Shown piece after piece: positions 1-7,870 of a DNA stretch of 27,600 bases. The notes under the pieces were generated by a model, which was given only the letters and a program-made list of their open reading frames with translations, was not told the DNA's origin and made no database searches. The translations under genes and the position numbers were made by a program. Each line of letters opens with the position of its first letter. Position 1 is the first letter of the stretch. The stretch is taken from positions 1-27,600 of the forward strand of contig JAITAP010000011.1 of the NCBI GenBank assembly GCA_031284065.1, read 5' to 3'. This DNA comes from Prevotellaceae bacterium (lineage in GTDB: Bacteria > Bacteroidota > Bacteroidia > Bacteroidales > UBA932).

Positions 1-70
1 CACATGATGGCGAGCACGCAAGTTACATAAAATTTTCGTGTCTCACAATAGCTTATAGAATTTATTTTGC

Positions 71-107
71 AGTGAATGGTCAACTATTTTGGCCGTTCAC
101 TTTTTTT
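71..107 (+). terminator. Intrinsic terminator upstream of the SUS operon
   Basis: An 11-bp imperfect stem (left arm agtgaatggtc at 71-81, right arm ggccgttcact at 91-101, two G-T wobble positions) closes a 9-nt loop and is followed directly by seven T residues. It probably ends transcription of a gene lying left of the window. It also argues against translation of susC starting at the in-frame codon at 72, which would lie inside the hairpin. Confidence 0.65.
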
Positions 108-188
108 ATGCCCATCCCAAACAGATCGCGGCGCTTTGCGGCGGCCTGTCGTTTTTTCCTATCATTTTTTTATTTAAACACTTTTATT

Positions 189-3100
189 ATGAAGAAAAAA
201 TTTCTCAACCCAAATTGGGGTGGGCGGGCAACATCTATGTCGCCGCCTGCCCGGGCGGCGAGCGGCCGTCTCAGGCGCATGAAGTACTTGCTGCTGTGCG
301 CCATGTTTCCTGTTGCGCTACAGGCGCAAAATCTCAACGTCTCCGGCACGGTGCTCAACAGCAATAGCGAGCCTGTGGTGGGGGCAAGCGTGGTGGTCAA
401 GGGTACTACCGCCGGCGTTGTCACCGACGTCAGCGGCGGCTACACCATCAACGCACCCGCAGACGCTACGCTGGTGTTCTCTTTTCTGGGGTTGGCTACG
501 AAAGAGGAAGCCATAGCCGGACGCGGACGCATTGACGTTGTGCTGAGCGAAAGCGACCGGTCGCTCGACGAAGTGGTAGTAGTGGGCTACGGCACCCAGC
601 GCAGAGTTTCGGTAGTGGCTGCCATCACCACCATTGAGCCGGCAAAGCTCAAAACCGGCACTACGCGCTCGCTGAGCAACAACCTCGTCGGGAATCTGGG
701 CGGTATCATCGGCGTGCAGCGCTCGGGCGAGCCGGGGTACGACAACTCCAACTTCTGGATTCGGGGTATCAGCACTTTCGGCTCCAACCAAAACCCGCTG
801 GTGCTGATTGACGGCATCGAGCGCTCGCTGAACAACATTGACGTGCAGGAAATAGAGTCGCTCTCGGTGCTGAAAGACGCCTCCGCAAGCGCAGTATATG
901 GGGTGCGCGGCGCCAACGGCGTAATCCTGATTACCACGAAGCGCGGCAAGATAGGCAAGCCCACGGTGAATATCAGCGTAGAGCACGCCATCACGCAACC
1001 GGTGCAACTGCCCGAGTTCCTAAACTCGGCCGACTACCTCACCCTGCTGAACGACATTCACATGCAACATGACGGAACAAACTTTCGGAATCTGGCCGAA
1101 GTAGAAAAGTTCCGCACGGGCTACGACCCCGAACTCTATCCCGACGTAAACTGGATGGACGCCATCACCAAAGATTTTGCCTCCAACACGCGAACTACCT
1201 TAGACATCAACGGCGGCTCGGAAAAGTTGCGCTACTCGTTTGTCTTCGCCCATTATAATGAAGATGGTATCGTGGAAAGGGACAAAACGCAGGAGTGGAA
1301 CTCGAATATAAGCATCAACCGGTTTAACATGCGCTCGAATGTTGATGTGAACGTAACCCCCACTACCTTGCTGCGCTTCAATATTGGCGGGTACCTGCAG
1401 GGCAGGACGGCGCCGCCCGAAAGCATCGACGACTTGTTTAACAGCGCTTTCTCTACGCCCCCGTTTGTGCATCCCACCGTGTATTCTACCGGGGAGTTTC
1501 CTCGCCGTAACCAGCGCGACAACCCCTGGGTAAGGACTACGCAACGAGGCTTTCAAAAGAATACCGACGCCAAAATAGAATCGGTATTTACCGCAGAACA
1601 GGATATCCCATTTATATCGGGCTTAAAAGCCAAAGGTATATTCTCGTTCGACAATTATTCGAATACCACCCTGAAGCGTGAAAAAACGCCGGACTACTAT
1701 AACCCTGCCAGTGGCAGGGACCCTGAAACCGGCGAACTAATATTGAGCATACTCTCGGACGGGCAGGAATTTTTGGGGCACAGCACGGAAGGGGGGTATG
1801 GGAATAACAGTCTCTATCTCGAAACCGACTTGGTGTACGACCGCACCTTTGGCAACCATGCCGTGAGCGGCTTGCTGCTCTATAACCAAAAGAACTACGA
1901 CAACGGCGATAAGGTGTCTTTCCGTACACAGGGGCTTGCCGGACGCTTCTCATACACCTATAGCGGGCGTTACGTGGCGGAGTTTAACTTCGGTTACAAC
2001 GGCTCCGAAAACTTCGCCAAAGGGAAGCGCTTCGGGTTCTTCCCCTCGGTAGCTGCAGGTTATGTGTTGTCGGAAGAACCGTTTATGGAGTCGCTCAGAA
2101 ACACCTTTTCTAAAATAAAGCTCAGGGTGTCGCACGGACTGGCGGGCAACGACCAGTTCGACAACCGCTTTGCCTATATTACCACCATTGGCGACACCGA
2201 CGGATACACGTGGGGCATAATCGGCTCCGATTACAATAGGGCCGGCCGACGCGAAGGCAATGTTGGCGTAGAAAACCTGACGTGGGAAACCGTGACCAAA
2301 ACCAACCTCGGGCTGGAGCTCGAACTTTGGAAAGCTCTGGAAATGCAGGTTGACGTATTTAAAGAACAACGGCGCGACATCTTCATGCAAAGAAACAATT
2401 TCCCTAACTCTGCCGGATTTTCCAGCTTGCCGTATGCCAACTTCGGGAAAGTCGATAACCAGGGCGTGGAGGTTACGCTTATCCTGAACAAGCCCATCGG
2501 TAACGACTGGCTGATTACCGCACGCGCCACCGCCACGTATGCAGCCAACAAAGTGATTGAACGCGACGAAGCGTTTGGCGTGCGCGGCACTACGCGCTCG
2601 GCAATGGGTAAACCCGTAAACCAGATATTTGGGCTGGTGGATGCCGGACTGTTTACCGTTGACGACTTCGCAGACCTGGAAACCGGTGAACTCAAGGAAG
2701 GTATCCCCATACACAAATTTACCAGCAGAGTATATCCCGGCGACATTAAGTATGTGGATATGGACGACGACGGCGTGATTACCGAGATGGACCGGACGGC
2801 CATCGGGGGCACCGTCGATCCGCAATTGGTATATGGCTTCGCGGCGAGCATAAACTACAAACAGTTCGACCTTGCGTTCCTCTTCCAGGGGAATGAGTTT
2901 ACCGACAGAGTCATCGGACGCGCGAGCGATTTCATCCCGGGCTCGAATATGGGCACTACCGGCAATATCTACAGCAATGCCCGAGACGCTTGGACGGCCG
3001 AAAACCCGAGCCAGAACGTGTTCTACCCGCGCCTCCACTGGGGATTAAATGAGAACAACCGCCAAGAATCAACATGGTGGCTGAAAGACATGAGCATGCT

Positions 3101-3311
3101 GCGGATGAAAAATTTAGAAGTGGGCTACACCCTGCCGCAAAAGTGGTCGGAGAAGATGTGGGTAAGCCATGCGCGGTTTTACCTGCGCGGCGCCAACCTC
3201 CTCTGCTTTTCGGACTTCAAGCTCTGGGACCCGGAACTGGACACAACGAACGGCCTGCGCTACCCCATCATGCGCTCGCTCTCCATTGGCCTCGACATTA
3301 CATTTAAATAA
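189..3311 (+). CDS. SusC-family TonB-dependent outer-membrane glycan transporter
   Basis: This is a SusC/RagA-type TonB-dependent outer-membrane channel, which imports oligosaccharides delivered by a partner SusD lipoprotein. From the 189 start it is 1040 residues. A signal peptide ends at ALQA|QN. A carboxypeptidase-regulatory-like beta domain follows (VSGTVLNSNSEPVVGASVVVKG onward), then the DEVVVVGYG segment, the plug domain with the family hallmark LKDASASAVYGVRGANGVI, and a long beta-barrel ending in aromatic-rich strands with a terminal FK. There is no STN domain, so direct sigma-regulator signalling is not expected. The start is uncertain. ATG 189 gives an unusually long basic n-region, while ATG 279 (MKYLLLCAMF) gives a textbook signal peptide. 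The start at 72 is unlikely because it lies in a terminator. The gene is followed 23 bp later by susD. The substrate cannot be inferred because no enzyme of the locus is visible. Confidence 0.95.
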   Translation: MKKKFLNPNWGGRATSMSPPARAASGRLRRMKYLLLCAMFPVALQAQNLNVSGTVLNSNSEPVVGASVVVKGTTAGVVTDVSGGYTINAPADATLVFSFLGLATKEEAIAGRGRIDVVLSESDRSLDEVVVVGYGTQRRVSVVAAITTIEPAKLKTGTTRSLSNNLVGNLGGIIGVQRSGEPGYDNSNFWIRGISTFGSNQNPLVLIDGIERSLNNIDVQEIESLSVLKDASASAVYGVRGANGVILITTKRGKIGKPTVNISVEHAITQPVQLPEFLNSADYLTLLNDIHMQHDGTNFRNLAEVEKFRTGYDPELYPDVNWMDAITKDFASNTRTTLDINGGSEKLRYSFVFAHYNEDGIVERDKTQEWNSNISINRFNMRSNVDVNVTPTTLLRFNIGGYLQGRTAPPESIDDLFNSAFSTPPFVHPTVYSTGEFPRRNQRDNPWVRTTQRGFQKNTDAKIESVFTAEQDIPFISGLKAKGIFSFDNYSNTTLKREKTPDYYNPASGRDPETGELILSILSDGQEFLGHSTEGGYGNNSLYLETDLVYDRTFGNHAVSGLLLYNQKNYDNGDKVSFRTQGLAGRFSYTYSGRYVAEFNFGYNGSENFAKGKRFGFFPSVAAGYVLSEEPFMESLRNTFSKIKLRVSHGLAGNDQFDNRFAYITTIGDTDGYTWGIIGSDYNRAGRREGNVGVENLTWETVTKTNLGLELELWKALEMQVDVFKEQRRDIFMQRNNFPNSAGFSSLPYANFGKVDNQGVEVTLILNKPIGNDWLITARATATYAANKVIERDEAFGVRGTTRSAMGKPVNQIFGLVDAGLFTVDDFADLETGELKEGIPIHKFTSRVYPGDIKYVDMDDDGVITEMDRTAIGGTVDPQLVYGFAASINYKQFDLAFLFQGNEFTDRVIGRASDFIPGSNMGTTGNIYSNARDAWTAENPSQNVFYPRLHWGLNENNRQESTWWLKDMSMLRMKNLEVGYTLPQKWSEKMWVSHARFYLRGANLLCFSDFKLWDPELDTTNGLRYPIMRSLSIGLDITFK
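241..260 (+). promoter_or_regulatory. GC-rich hairpin between the two candidate susC starts
   Basis: A 7-bp all-GC stem (CGCCGCC at 241-247 and GGCGGCG at 254-260) encloses a 6-nt loop and ends 18 nt before the second candidate start codon at 279. If translation begins at 279, this is a stable hairpin in the 5' leader close to the initiation site. If it begins at 189, the hairpin is coding and explains the odd low-complexity n-region. The sequence shows the structure; a regulatory role is inference. Confidence 0.4.
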
Positions 3312-3334
3312 AACAATCTTTAAATCTTTAAATT

Positions 3335-5251
3335 ATGAAATACAGAATGTACATAAAAGCAACAATGCTGCTGGCGCTGCTGGCCGGCGCATCCTGCGAT
3401 TACTTGGACAAAGCGCCCGACGACCAGCTAACCATGGAGATGGTGTTCCGCGACAAAACCCGCACCGAAGACTGGCTGGCGGGCATCTACAGCGCCATAC
3501 CCGACCCGTATTGGGAAAAACCGGGCGTAAAAAATTATGACATGTATGCCGACGACTACCTTGTTAATTTCGGTTGGGGCGCTTATAGCTGGGACGGCGT
3601 TTCCAAACTCGCAGGCAACTGGAACTCCGAAACCGCATGGATTGGGGATTACTGGGGTAACCTGCCCACGAGAATACGGTCGGCATACATCTTCATTGAT
3701 AATGTTAGGGCCAATGCCGAACAGGGGGTTACCCAGGAAGAAGTGAACCTGATGAAAGCCGAGTGCCAATTCCTGATTGCCTATTACTATTACCTGCTGG
3801 TGAACACCTACGGCGCCATACCGCTGCAAACATGGCTGTCGAGTTTCGATGCGTCGGAAGAGGAACTGTTTATAGGGCAAACCCCCTACGACGGGGTGAT
3901 TGACTGGATAGACGCCGAGCTGGTAGACGCCGCAAGCAAATTGCCCGCTTATTACACTGAAAACCGGAAATACGGCAGGGCCACTTCGGTGATGTGTTAT
4001 GCGGTGCGGGCAAGAATGTTGCTCTTTGCGGCAAGCCCGCTGGTTAACGGCAACCAGCGCCCCGAATACGTCAACTATGTAAACAACGAAGGCGAAAAGA
4101 TTTTCGACTCCGAATACAAGTCCGAAAAGTGGAAACGCGCCGCCGACGCCTGCAAGGAGCTTATCGACCTGGCGGAAAGCAATGGGCATGCGCTCTATAT
4201 TGAACGTAATGCCGACGGCACCATCGACCCGTTCCTGTCGTACAGTAATATGTCATACATAGAGTTCACCCAGGGGAACAAGGAAATACTCTTTGCCCGT
4301 CCTTTCGACTGCGGCTATGGAGAGCATAACAGACATGCCAGCCCTTACGGTTCTTCGGGCAATGGAGGGTTGGGGGTATCCCAGTCGCTGGTCGATGCTT
4401 TCTTCATGAAAAACGGCCTCCCGCCCATCCTGGGTTATAATACCGATGGTTCGCCCATTATCAACGGAGAGTCTTACTATTCGGAAACAGGCTTTTCAGC
4501 AGCCGACGATGTCCGTAAAACCAAATGGATAGAAGCGCAGGGTGCTGACCGCAACAATGACGACAACCCGGTAACCAATGCAGGCACTTTTAATATGTAT
4601 TGCGATCGTGAACCGCGTTTTTATGCGTCGGTGTTATTCAACAATGCATACTACAGAATAAGCAGCCGGCGTGTGAATTTTTTCTTGAACGGTGCGGACA
4701 ACAACGGAACACATGATTCACCCGAAAGCGGGTACCTGCTTCGTAAAAGGGTACACCCGAATGTGGATGTGAGAAACGGGACAATGCCATACCGTCCCGG
4801 TATCCTTTACCGCTTGGGCGAGGCCTACCTGAACTACGCCGAAGCGCTGAATGAATGTGAACCCTCGAACCCTGACATCTTGACCTACCTGAATAAAATC
4901 AGGGAGCGCGCAGGCATACCGATATACGGCGGCTCCGGCAACGATGCTATCACGGCGCCCGTGGAACAGGATGCCATGCGCGAAGCCATCCACCGCGAAC
5001 GCCGGGTGGAAATGAACTGCGAATTCGCCGTCCGCTTCGACGACATCCGGCGCTGGGATAAAGTGGAAGAACTACTGAAAGGCGATGTGTGGGGCATGAA
5101 CCGCTACGGCAAGGATAACGATGCGTTTTACGTGCGTACGAAGTGCACGCCCAAGGCGTTCTCGTGGAAAAACAACTGGTTCCCCATACACCAGAACCAG
5201 ATTGACAAAAACCCCAACCTGCGGCAGCTGCCTGGCTGGAGCGGGGAATAA
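3335..5251 (+). CDS. SusD/RagB-family glycan-binding outer-membrane lipoprotein
   Basis: A 638-residue SusD-like lipoprotein, the surface lid that captures oligosaccharide over the SusC channel. The signal peptide ends in the lipobox LLAGASC with the lipidated cysteine at residue 21, followed by DYLDKAPDD, typical of SusD N-termini. The N-terminal SusD-like helical region contains KAECQFLIAYYYYLLVNTYG and the TPR-like region MCYAVRARMLLFAASP. The C-terminal RagB/SusD region contains YRLGEAYLNYAEALNE, LNKIRERAGIP and the near-invariant REAIHRERRVEMNCE...RFDDIRRW. It ends with the usual NPNLRQLPGW. The length is slightly above the common 500-600 residues. It starts 23 bp after the SusC stop and is co-transcribed with it. 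No frameshift or missing segment is seen. Confidence 0.96.
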   Translation: MKYRMYIKATMLLALLAGASCDYLDKAPDDQLTMEMVFRDKTRTEDWLAGIYSAIPDPYWEKPGVKNYDMYADDYLVNFGWGAYSWDGVSKLAGNWNSETAWIGDYWGNLPTRIRSAYIFIDNVRANAEQGVTQEEVNLMKAECQFLIAYYYYLLVNTYGAIPLQTWLSSFDASEEELFIGQTPYDGVIDWIDAELVDAASKLPAYYTENRKYGRATSVMCYAVRARMLLFAASPLVNGNQRPEYVNYVNNEGEKIFDSEYKSEKWKRAADACKELIDLAESNGHALYIERNADGTIDPFLSYSNMSYIEFTQGNKEILFARPFDCGYGEHNRHASPYGSSGNGGLGVSQSLVDAFFMKNGLPPILGYNTDGSPIINGESYYSETGFSAADDVRKTKWIEAQGADRNNDDNPVTNAGTFNMYCDREPRFYASVLFNNAYYRISSRRVNFFLNGADNNGTHDSPESGYLLRKRVHPNVDVRNGTMPYRPGILYRLGEAYLNYAEALNECEPSNPDILTYLNKIRERAGIPIYGGSGNDAITAPVEQDAMREAIHRERRVEMNCEFAVRFDDIRRWDKVEELLKGDVWGMNRYGKDNDAFYVRTKCTPKAFSWKNNWFPIHQNQIDKNPNLRQLPGWSGE

Positions 5252-5252
5252 T

Positions 5253-5310
5253 AAAAAATTATGAATTGTGAATTATGAATTATGAATTGAAAAGCTAAGA
5301 ATTATGAATT
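5253..5310 (+). repeat. Tandem AATTATGAATT motifs between susD and susE
   Basis: The 52-bp gap between susD and susE consists largely of reiterated AATTATGAATT-like units (around 5257, 5271, 5278 and 5300), the last being the susE start itself. Each unit carries an ATG. Two short frames result: 5261-5278, MNCEL, and 5275-5298, MNYELKS, whose start overlaps the first stop. A related AATTATGAATATACGAATTATAA sequence lies at 11571-11594. The repeat is visible; whether it affects initiation is unknown. Confidence 0.6.
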
Positions 5311-6434
5311 ACAAAGTTTTATCAACCGTCGGCTTTGGCTTACGGCGCTGGATAGGAATAATAGCGGCGGGAGTGCTGCTGCCTGCCTGCGAAAAGTCGG
5401 ACGGGGATGCCGTGAGCGGCGCTCCCCTAACCCTTACCGGCCCCACTGAAGAAGTGGTGCTGTTGGAAAAAAACGAACGGGAAACGGCCGTCACGTTTAC
5501 ATGGAACAAAGGCATTGACCGCAGCCCCACCGACACCGTCACCTATATCTTCAGTATGGACCTTGCCGACAATAATTTTTCCACGGACTTGAAAACCGCC
5601 ACCCCAAGGGACACCATTACGGATTTTACCAAAAGTTTCACGGTTGAAGAATTGAATGAGCTAATATTGGAGCAATGGAAAACACATCCGGGCGAAGAAG
5701 TGTCGCTGGAGGCGCGGGTAGTAGCCAATGTCAGGGGCGCGAAGTTCGTGTATCCCGAAATTGCAGTAACCAAGTTCGACGTAGTTACTTACGCCTACGC
5801 TTCCGTGCCCTTATGGATAACGGGCACAGCCGTGGGGAGCGTTCCTATACAACTTACGGAGCAAGTAAACGGCCGTCAATATACGTGGTTGGGGGAACTT
5901 CCAAGCGAGGGCGATTTCAAATTCGTGTATAAACCCAATGAGGAATTGCCCTCGCTCAACAAAGGCGCAGACGACCATACGCTGGTCGAAAGAACCGCGG
6001 TCAGCCAGCCTGACGACCGCTTTCAAACACTCTCCGGACTGCACAGTATCAATGTGGACAGGAAAAATATGAAAATAAACTTCAAGCGTTTTCAATATTA
6101 TTTTGAGCATATCTATTTTGTTGGGGATGCCGTTCCGGCAGGATGGAGTCCGAACGATGCCGTGGAACTCACATGGGATGACGGCATATTTGTGTATGAA
6201 GGAACTTTGACCGGCGATAATGACGGTGAAGACTCATTTAAAATCCTTACAAAAAGAGACTGGGACGGATGGAACCTCCGGCCGGCACAGGAAAATGCGC
6301 CTATTACGGATAACAGTCTGGTGGCCAGAGAGGGAGGGGATGACTGGAAATGGAAAATCAAGCCCGAAGAAACCGGCAACTACCGCGTAACGGTTGACCT
6401 GAGCGCCATGACTATTACTTTCGAGAAAAATTAG
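5304..6434 (+). CDS. SusE/SusF-type surface glycan-binding lipoprotein
   Basis: A 376-residue lipoprotein in the third operon position, usually held by SusE/SusF or other surface glycan-binding proteins. The signal sequence ends in LLPAC, lipidated cysteine 29, followed by EKSDGD, an acidic stretch like Bacteroidota surface-export signals. Residues about 35-145 match the SusE N-terminal Ig-like domain (PLTLTGPTEEVVLLEKN...AVTFTWNKG). Residues about 165-260 and 265-376 look like two SusE/SusF carbohydrate-binding modules, the last starting YFVGDAVPAGWSPNDAVELT and ending YRVTVDLSAMTITFEKN. Trp and aromatic residues in the last module could stack on sugar rings. The start at 5304 is the last of several ATGs in the repeat before it; it alone is followed by a signal peptide in frame. 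Function is inferred from position and domain form; sugar specificity is unknown. Confidence 0.85.
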   Translation: MNYKVLSTVGFGLRRWIGIIAAGVLLPACEKSDGDAVSGAPLTLTGPTEEVVLLEKNERETAVTFTWNKGIDRSPTDTVTYIFSMDLADNNFSTDLKTATPRDTITDFTKSFTVEELNELILEQWKTHPGEEVSLEARVVANVRGAKFVYPEIAVTKFDVVTYAYASVPLWITGTAVGSVPIQLTEQVNGRQYTWLGELPSEGDFKFVYKPNEELPSLNKGADDHTLVERTAVSQPDDRFQTLSGLHSINVDRKNMKINFKRFQYYFEHIYFVGDAVPAGWSPNDAVELTWDDGIFVYEGTLTGDNDGEDSFKILTKRDWDGWNLRPAQENAPITDNSLVAREGGDDWKWKIKPEETGNYRVTVDLSAMTITFEKN

Positions 6435-6462
6435 ACTAACAAAATCTTACAGCTATGAATAC

Positions 6463-6666
6463 ATGAACAATTTTTACATTAAGTGCGCTTATAGCAGACC
6501 CGCTCACACTTTCGTGCAAGAAAGACGATAACGCGCGACAAGGCGATACTCAAACAACAATATCGGCGACCTCGCCGCTCACCATAAGCTGTATGCCCGC
6601 GTGGGCCTGCGGATTTCGGGCATTGGGCAGGGGCTGTATGACGCCAAAGTGTTTGAAGTGAGGTAA
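6463..6666 (+). pseudogene. Decayed lipoprotein gene remnant at the end of the SUS operon
   Basis: An ATG at 6463 opens MNNFYIKCAY and runs into TAA at 6529. In the +1 frame the same DNA reads LIADPLTLSCKKDDN, a lipobox-like ending followed by charged residues as in Bacteroidota lipoproteins. Downstream, back in the first frame, comes a C-terminus-like segment from 6565, GDLAAHHKLYARVGLRISGI then GQGLYDAKVFEVR, ending with TAA at 6664. The simplest reading is a fourth SUS-locus lipoprotein gene that suffered a frameshift and a large internal deletion, leaving only its two ends. The original family is not recognised. It lies 28 bp after susE and just before a terminator, where an operon's last gene would be expected. 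Confidence 0.55.
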
Positions 6667-6680
6667 CGGAGCTTGCAATT

Positions 6681-6726
6681 TTACCTCCCGACAGGGGTTA
6701 AATCTTGTTGGGAGGTAATTTGTTTG
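6681..6726 (+). terminator. Rho-independent terminator of the SUS operon
   Basis: Left arm ttacctcccgaca (6681-6693) pairs with right arm tgttgggaggtaa (6706-6718) over 13 bp with one mismatch, around a 12-nt loop. A T-rich tract (tttgttt) follows. Position right after the decayed fourth gene fits the end of the susC-D-E transcript. Confidence 0.75.
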
Positions 6727-6751
6727 TATTTATAAAAAACACGTAGCTTTG
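6723..6751 (+). promoter_or_regulatory. Bacteroidota-type promoter before a 54-codon ORF
   Basis: A TTTG element at 6723-6726 is followed after 17 nt by TAGCTTTG at 6744-6751, an exact match to the -7 consensus TAnnTTTG. Transcription would begin about 6756-6758, at the ATG of the small ORF at 6758, making the message essentially leaderless. Confidence 0.55.
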
Positions 6752-6757
6752 TGCGCA

Positions 6758-6922
6758 ATGAAATCTATTTTTTCGCAGGCGGCGCTTTTTGCCGCCTGCC
6801 AATCGGGTGGAGACGTACTCATTCATGAAGCCGATACCCCCGGCGGCGGCCTTTCGCTTGCTGTTTCGGGAAAAAGGGTAAAAACATGCGTCCCGTCAAG
6901 GGCGGAATGTACGCGGGCATGA
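6758..6922 (+). CDS. Small ORF (54 aa), possibly a truncated lipoprotein
   Basis: ATG at 6758 opens 54 codons: MKSIFSQAALFAACQSGGD, then a Gly-rich middle (TPGGGLSL) and a Cys-containing tail ending RAECTRA. The N-terminus looks like a short lipoprotein signal with cysteine 14 in LFAAC. No family is recognised. It follows a good promoter with almost no leader. The lack of a plausible fold after the signal suggests the stump of a truncated gene, but a genuine small lipoprotein is possible. It is too short to judge coding potential by eye. Confidence 0.3.
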   Translation: MKSIFSQAALFAACQSGGDVLIHEADTPGGGLSLAVSGKRVKTCVPSRAECTRA

Positions 6923-6939
6923 TTTTTATTTGCTTGCGC

Positions 6940-6970
6940 TTGGAAAAGTGCGGCATTTCATATAATTTTG
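6940..6970 (+). promoter_or_regulatory. Promoter of the mlaE-like gene
   Basis: TTG at 6940-6942, a 20-nt spacer, then TAATTTTG at 6963-6970, matching the Bacteroidota -33/-7 arrangement including TAnnTTTG. The expected transcript start, about 6975-6977, leaves a leader of roughly 17 nt before the TTG start at 6993. Confidence 0.6.
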
Positions 6971-6992
6971 CTCCCCCAATATTTCGTATGCG

Positions 6993-7724
6993 TTGAAGTT
7001 TTTTACCGACATAGGGCGTTACCTTCTGTTCATGCGGCGCGTTTTCAGCAGGCCGCAGCGGTGGCGTATTTTTTACGCCCAAATGCTGGACGAAATGATG
7101 GAGCTGGGCATGAATTCGCTTGCCATAGTTGCCATTGTATCCGTCTTTGTGGGCGCTGTTATCGCCATTCAAACCTCGCTCAACCTGCTGAACGCCCCCT
7201 ACTACATGGTTGGGCTGGCTACCCGCGACTCGCTCATTCTGGAGTTTTGCTCCACCATGATTGCCCTCATTCTGGCGGGAAAAGTCGGCTCCAACATTGC
7301 CTCGCAGATAGGCAGCATGCGCATCACCGAGCAAATAGACGCTCTCGAGCTGATGGGCTTAAACTCGGCGTGCTACCTCATTTTGCCAAAAATACTGTCG
7401 CTGGTTATTCTCATGCCGTTCATCACCATTTTCAGCATTGCTCTGGGCATTTCCGGCGGGCTGACGGGCATGGCGCTCACGGATTACCTCACGGTGGACG
7501 AGTACATTGAAGGTATTCAGCGCGATTTTACGCCCTACTACGTTACCTACTCCATCATCAAATCGATGGTGTTTGCGTTTATTCTTTCCTCCGTTTCGGC
7601 ATTTTGGGGCTACAGCGTGCAGAGCGGCACGCAGGAGGTTGGACGCAACAGCACGCGGGCTGTGGTAACGAGCTGCATTTGTATTCTGGTTTTTAACCTG
7701 CTGCTCACCGAGCTGCTGCTGTAG
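6993..7724 (+). CDS. mlaE: MlaE-family ABC transporter permease (lipid trafficking)
   Basis: A 243-residue MlaE/YrbE permease, the inner-membrane channel of the Mla system, which moves phospholipids between outer and inner membranes. The family signature lies at residues 91-122: ALILAGKVGSNIASQIGSM, then RITEQIDALELMG, the cytoplasmic coupling region touching the ATPase. About five hydrophobic segments are seen (near 42-62, 83-98, 126-158, 188-206, 222-243). The start is a TTG at 6993; no ATG is in frame until residue 14, and the residues from the TTG (KFFTDIGRYLLFMRRVFSRP) fit the family N-terminus. The gene is preceded by its own promoter. The usual downstream partners mlaF (ATPase) and mlaD (MCE protein) are absent: the next gene is convergent. 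The partner subunits must be encoded elsewhere if it works. Confidence 0.92.
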   Translation: MKFFTDIGRYLLFMRRVFSRPQRWRIFYAQMLDEMMELGMNSLAIVAIVSVFVGAVIAIQTSLNLLNAPYYMVGLATRDSLILEFCSTMIALILAGKVGSNIASQIGSMRITEQIDALELMGLNSACYLILPKILSLVILMPFITIFSIALGISGGLTGMALTDYLTVDEYIEGIQRDFTPYYVTYSIIKSMVFAFILSSVSAFWGYSVQSGTQEVGRNSTRAVVTSCICILVFNLLLTELLL

Positions 7725-7870
7725 CGCTGCGAATGCGGCATTTCGGCGCGCAGCCATGCAAGGCTGCTACTCTTGGGGGGCTTCTGTAGCATGGCGAAAC
7801 TCTTTGCTGTGCCCGAATGGTAAGCGCTGCGAAAGCCTTTGCAGATTTTTTAGGCGAAATTTTGAAATGC

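Noticed and set aside
72..188. N-terminal extension of the SusC-like frame from position 72
   Set aside because: The extension overlaps a hairpin terminator with a T-tract and precedes a better start; the residues do not resemble a signal peptide.
1950..3038. Open frame of 362 codons on the minus strand
   Set aside because: Antisense shadow of the SusC-like gene.
7827..7851. Possible terminator after mlaE
   Set aside because: The stem is only six pairs with a mismatch (CTGCGA/TTGCAG) before a T-run; too weak to list as a feature.
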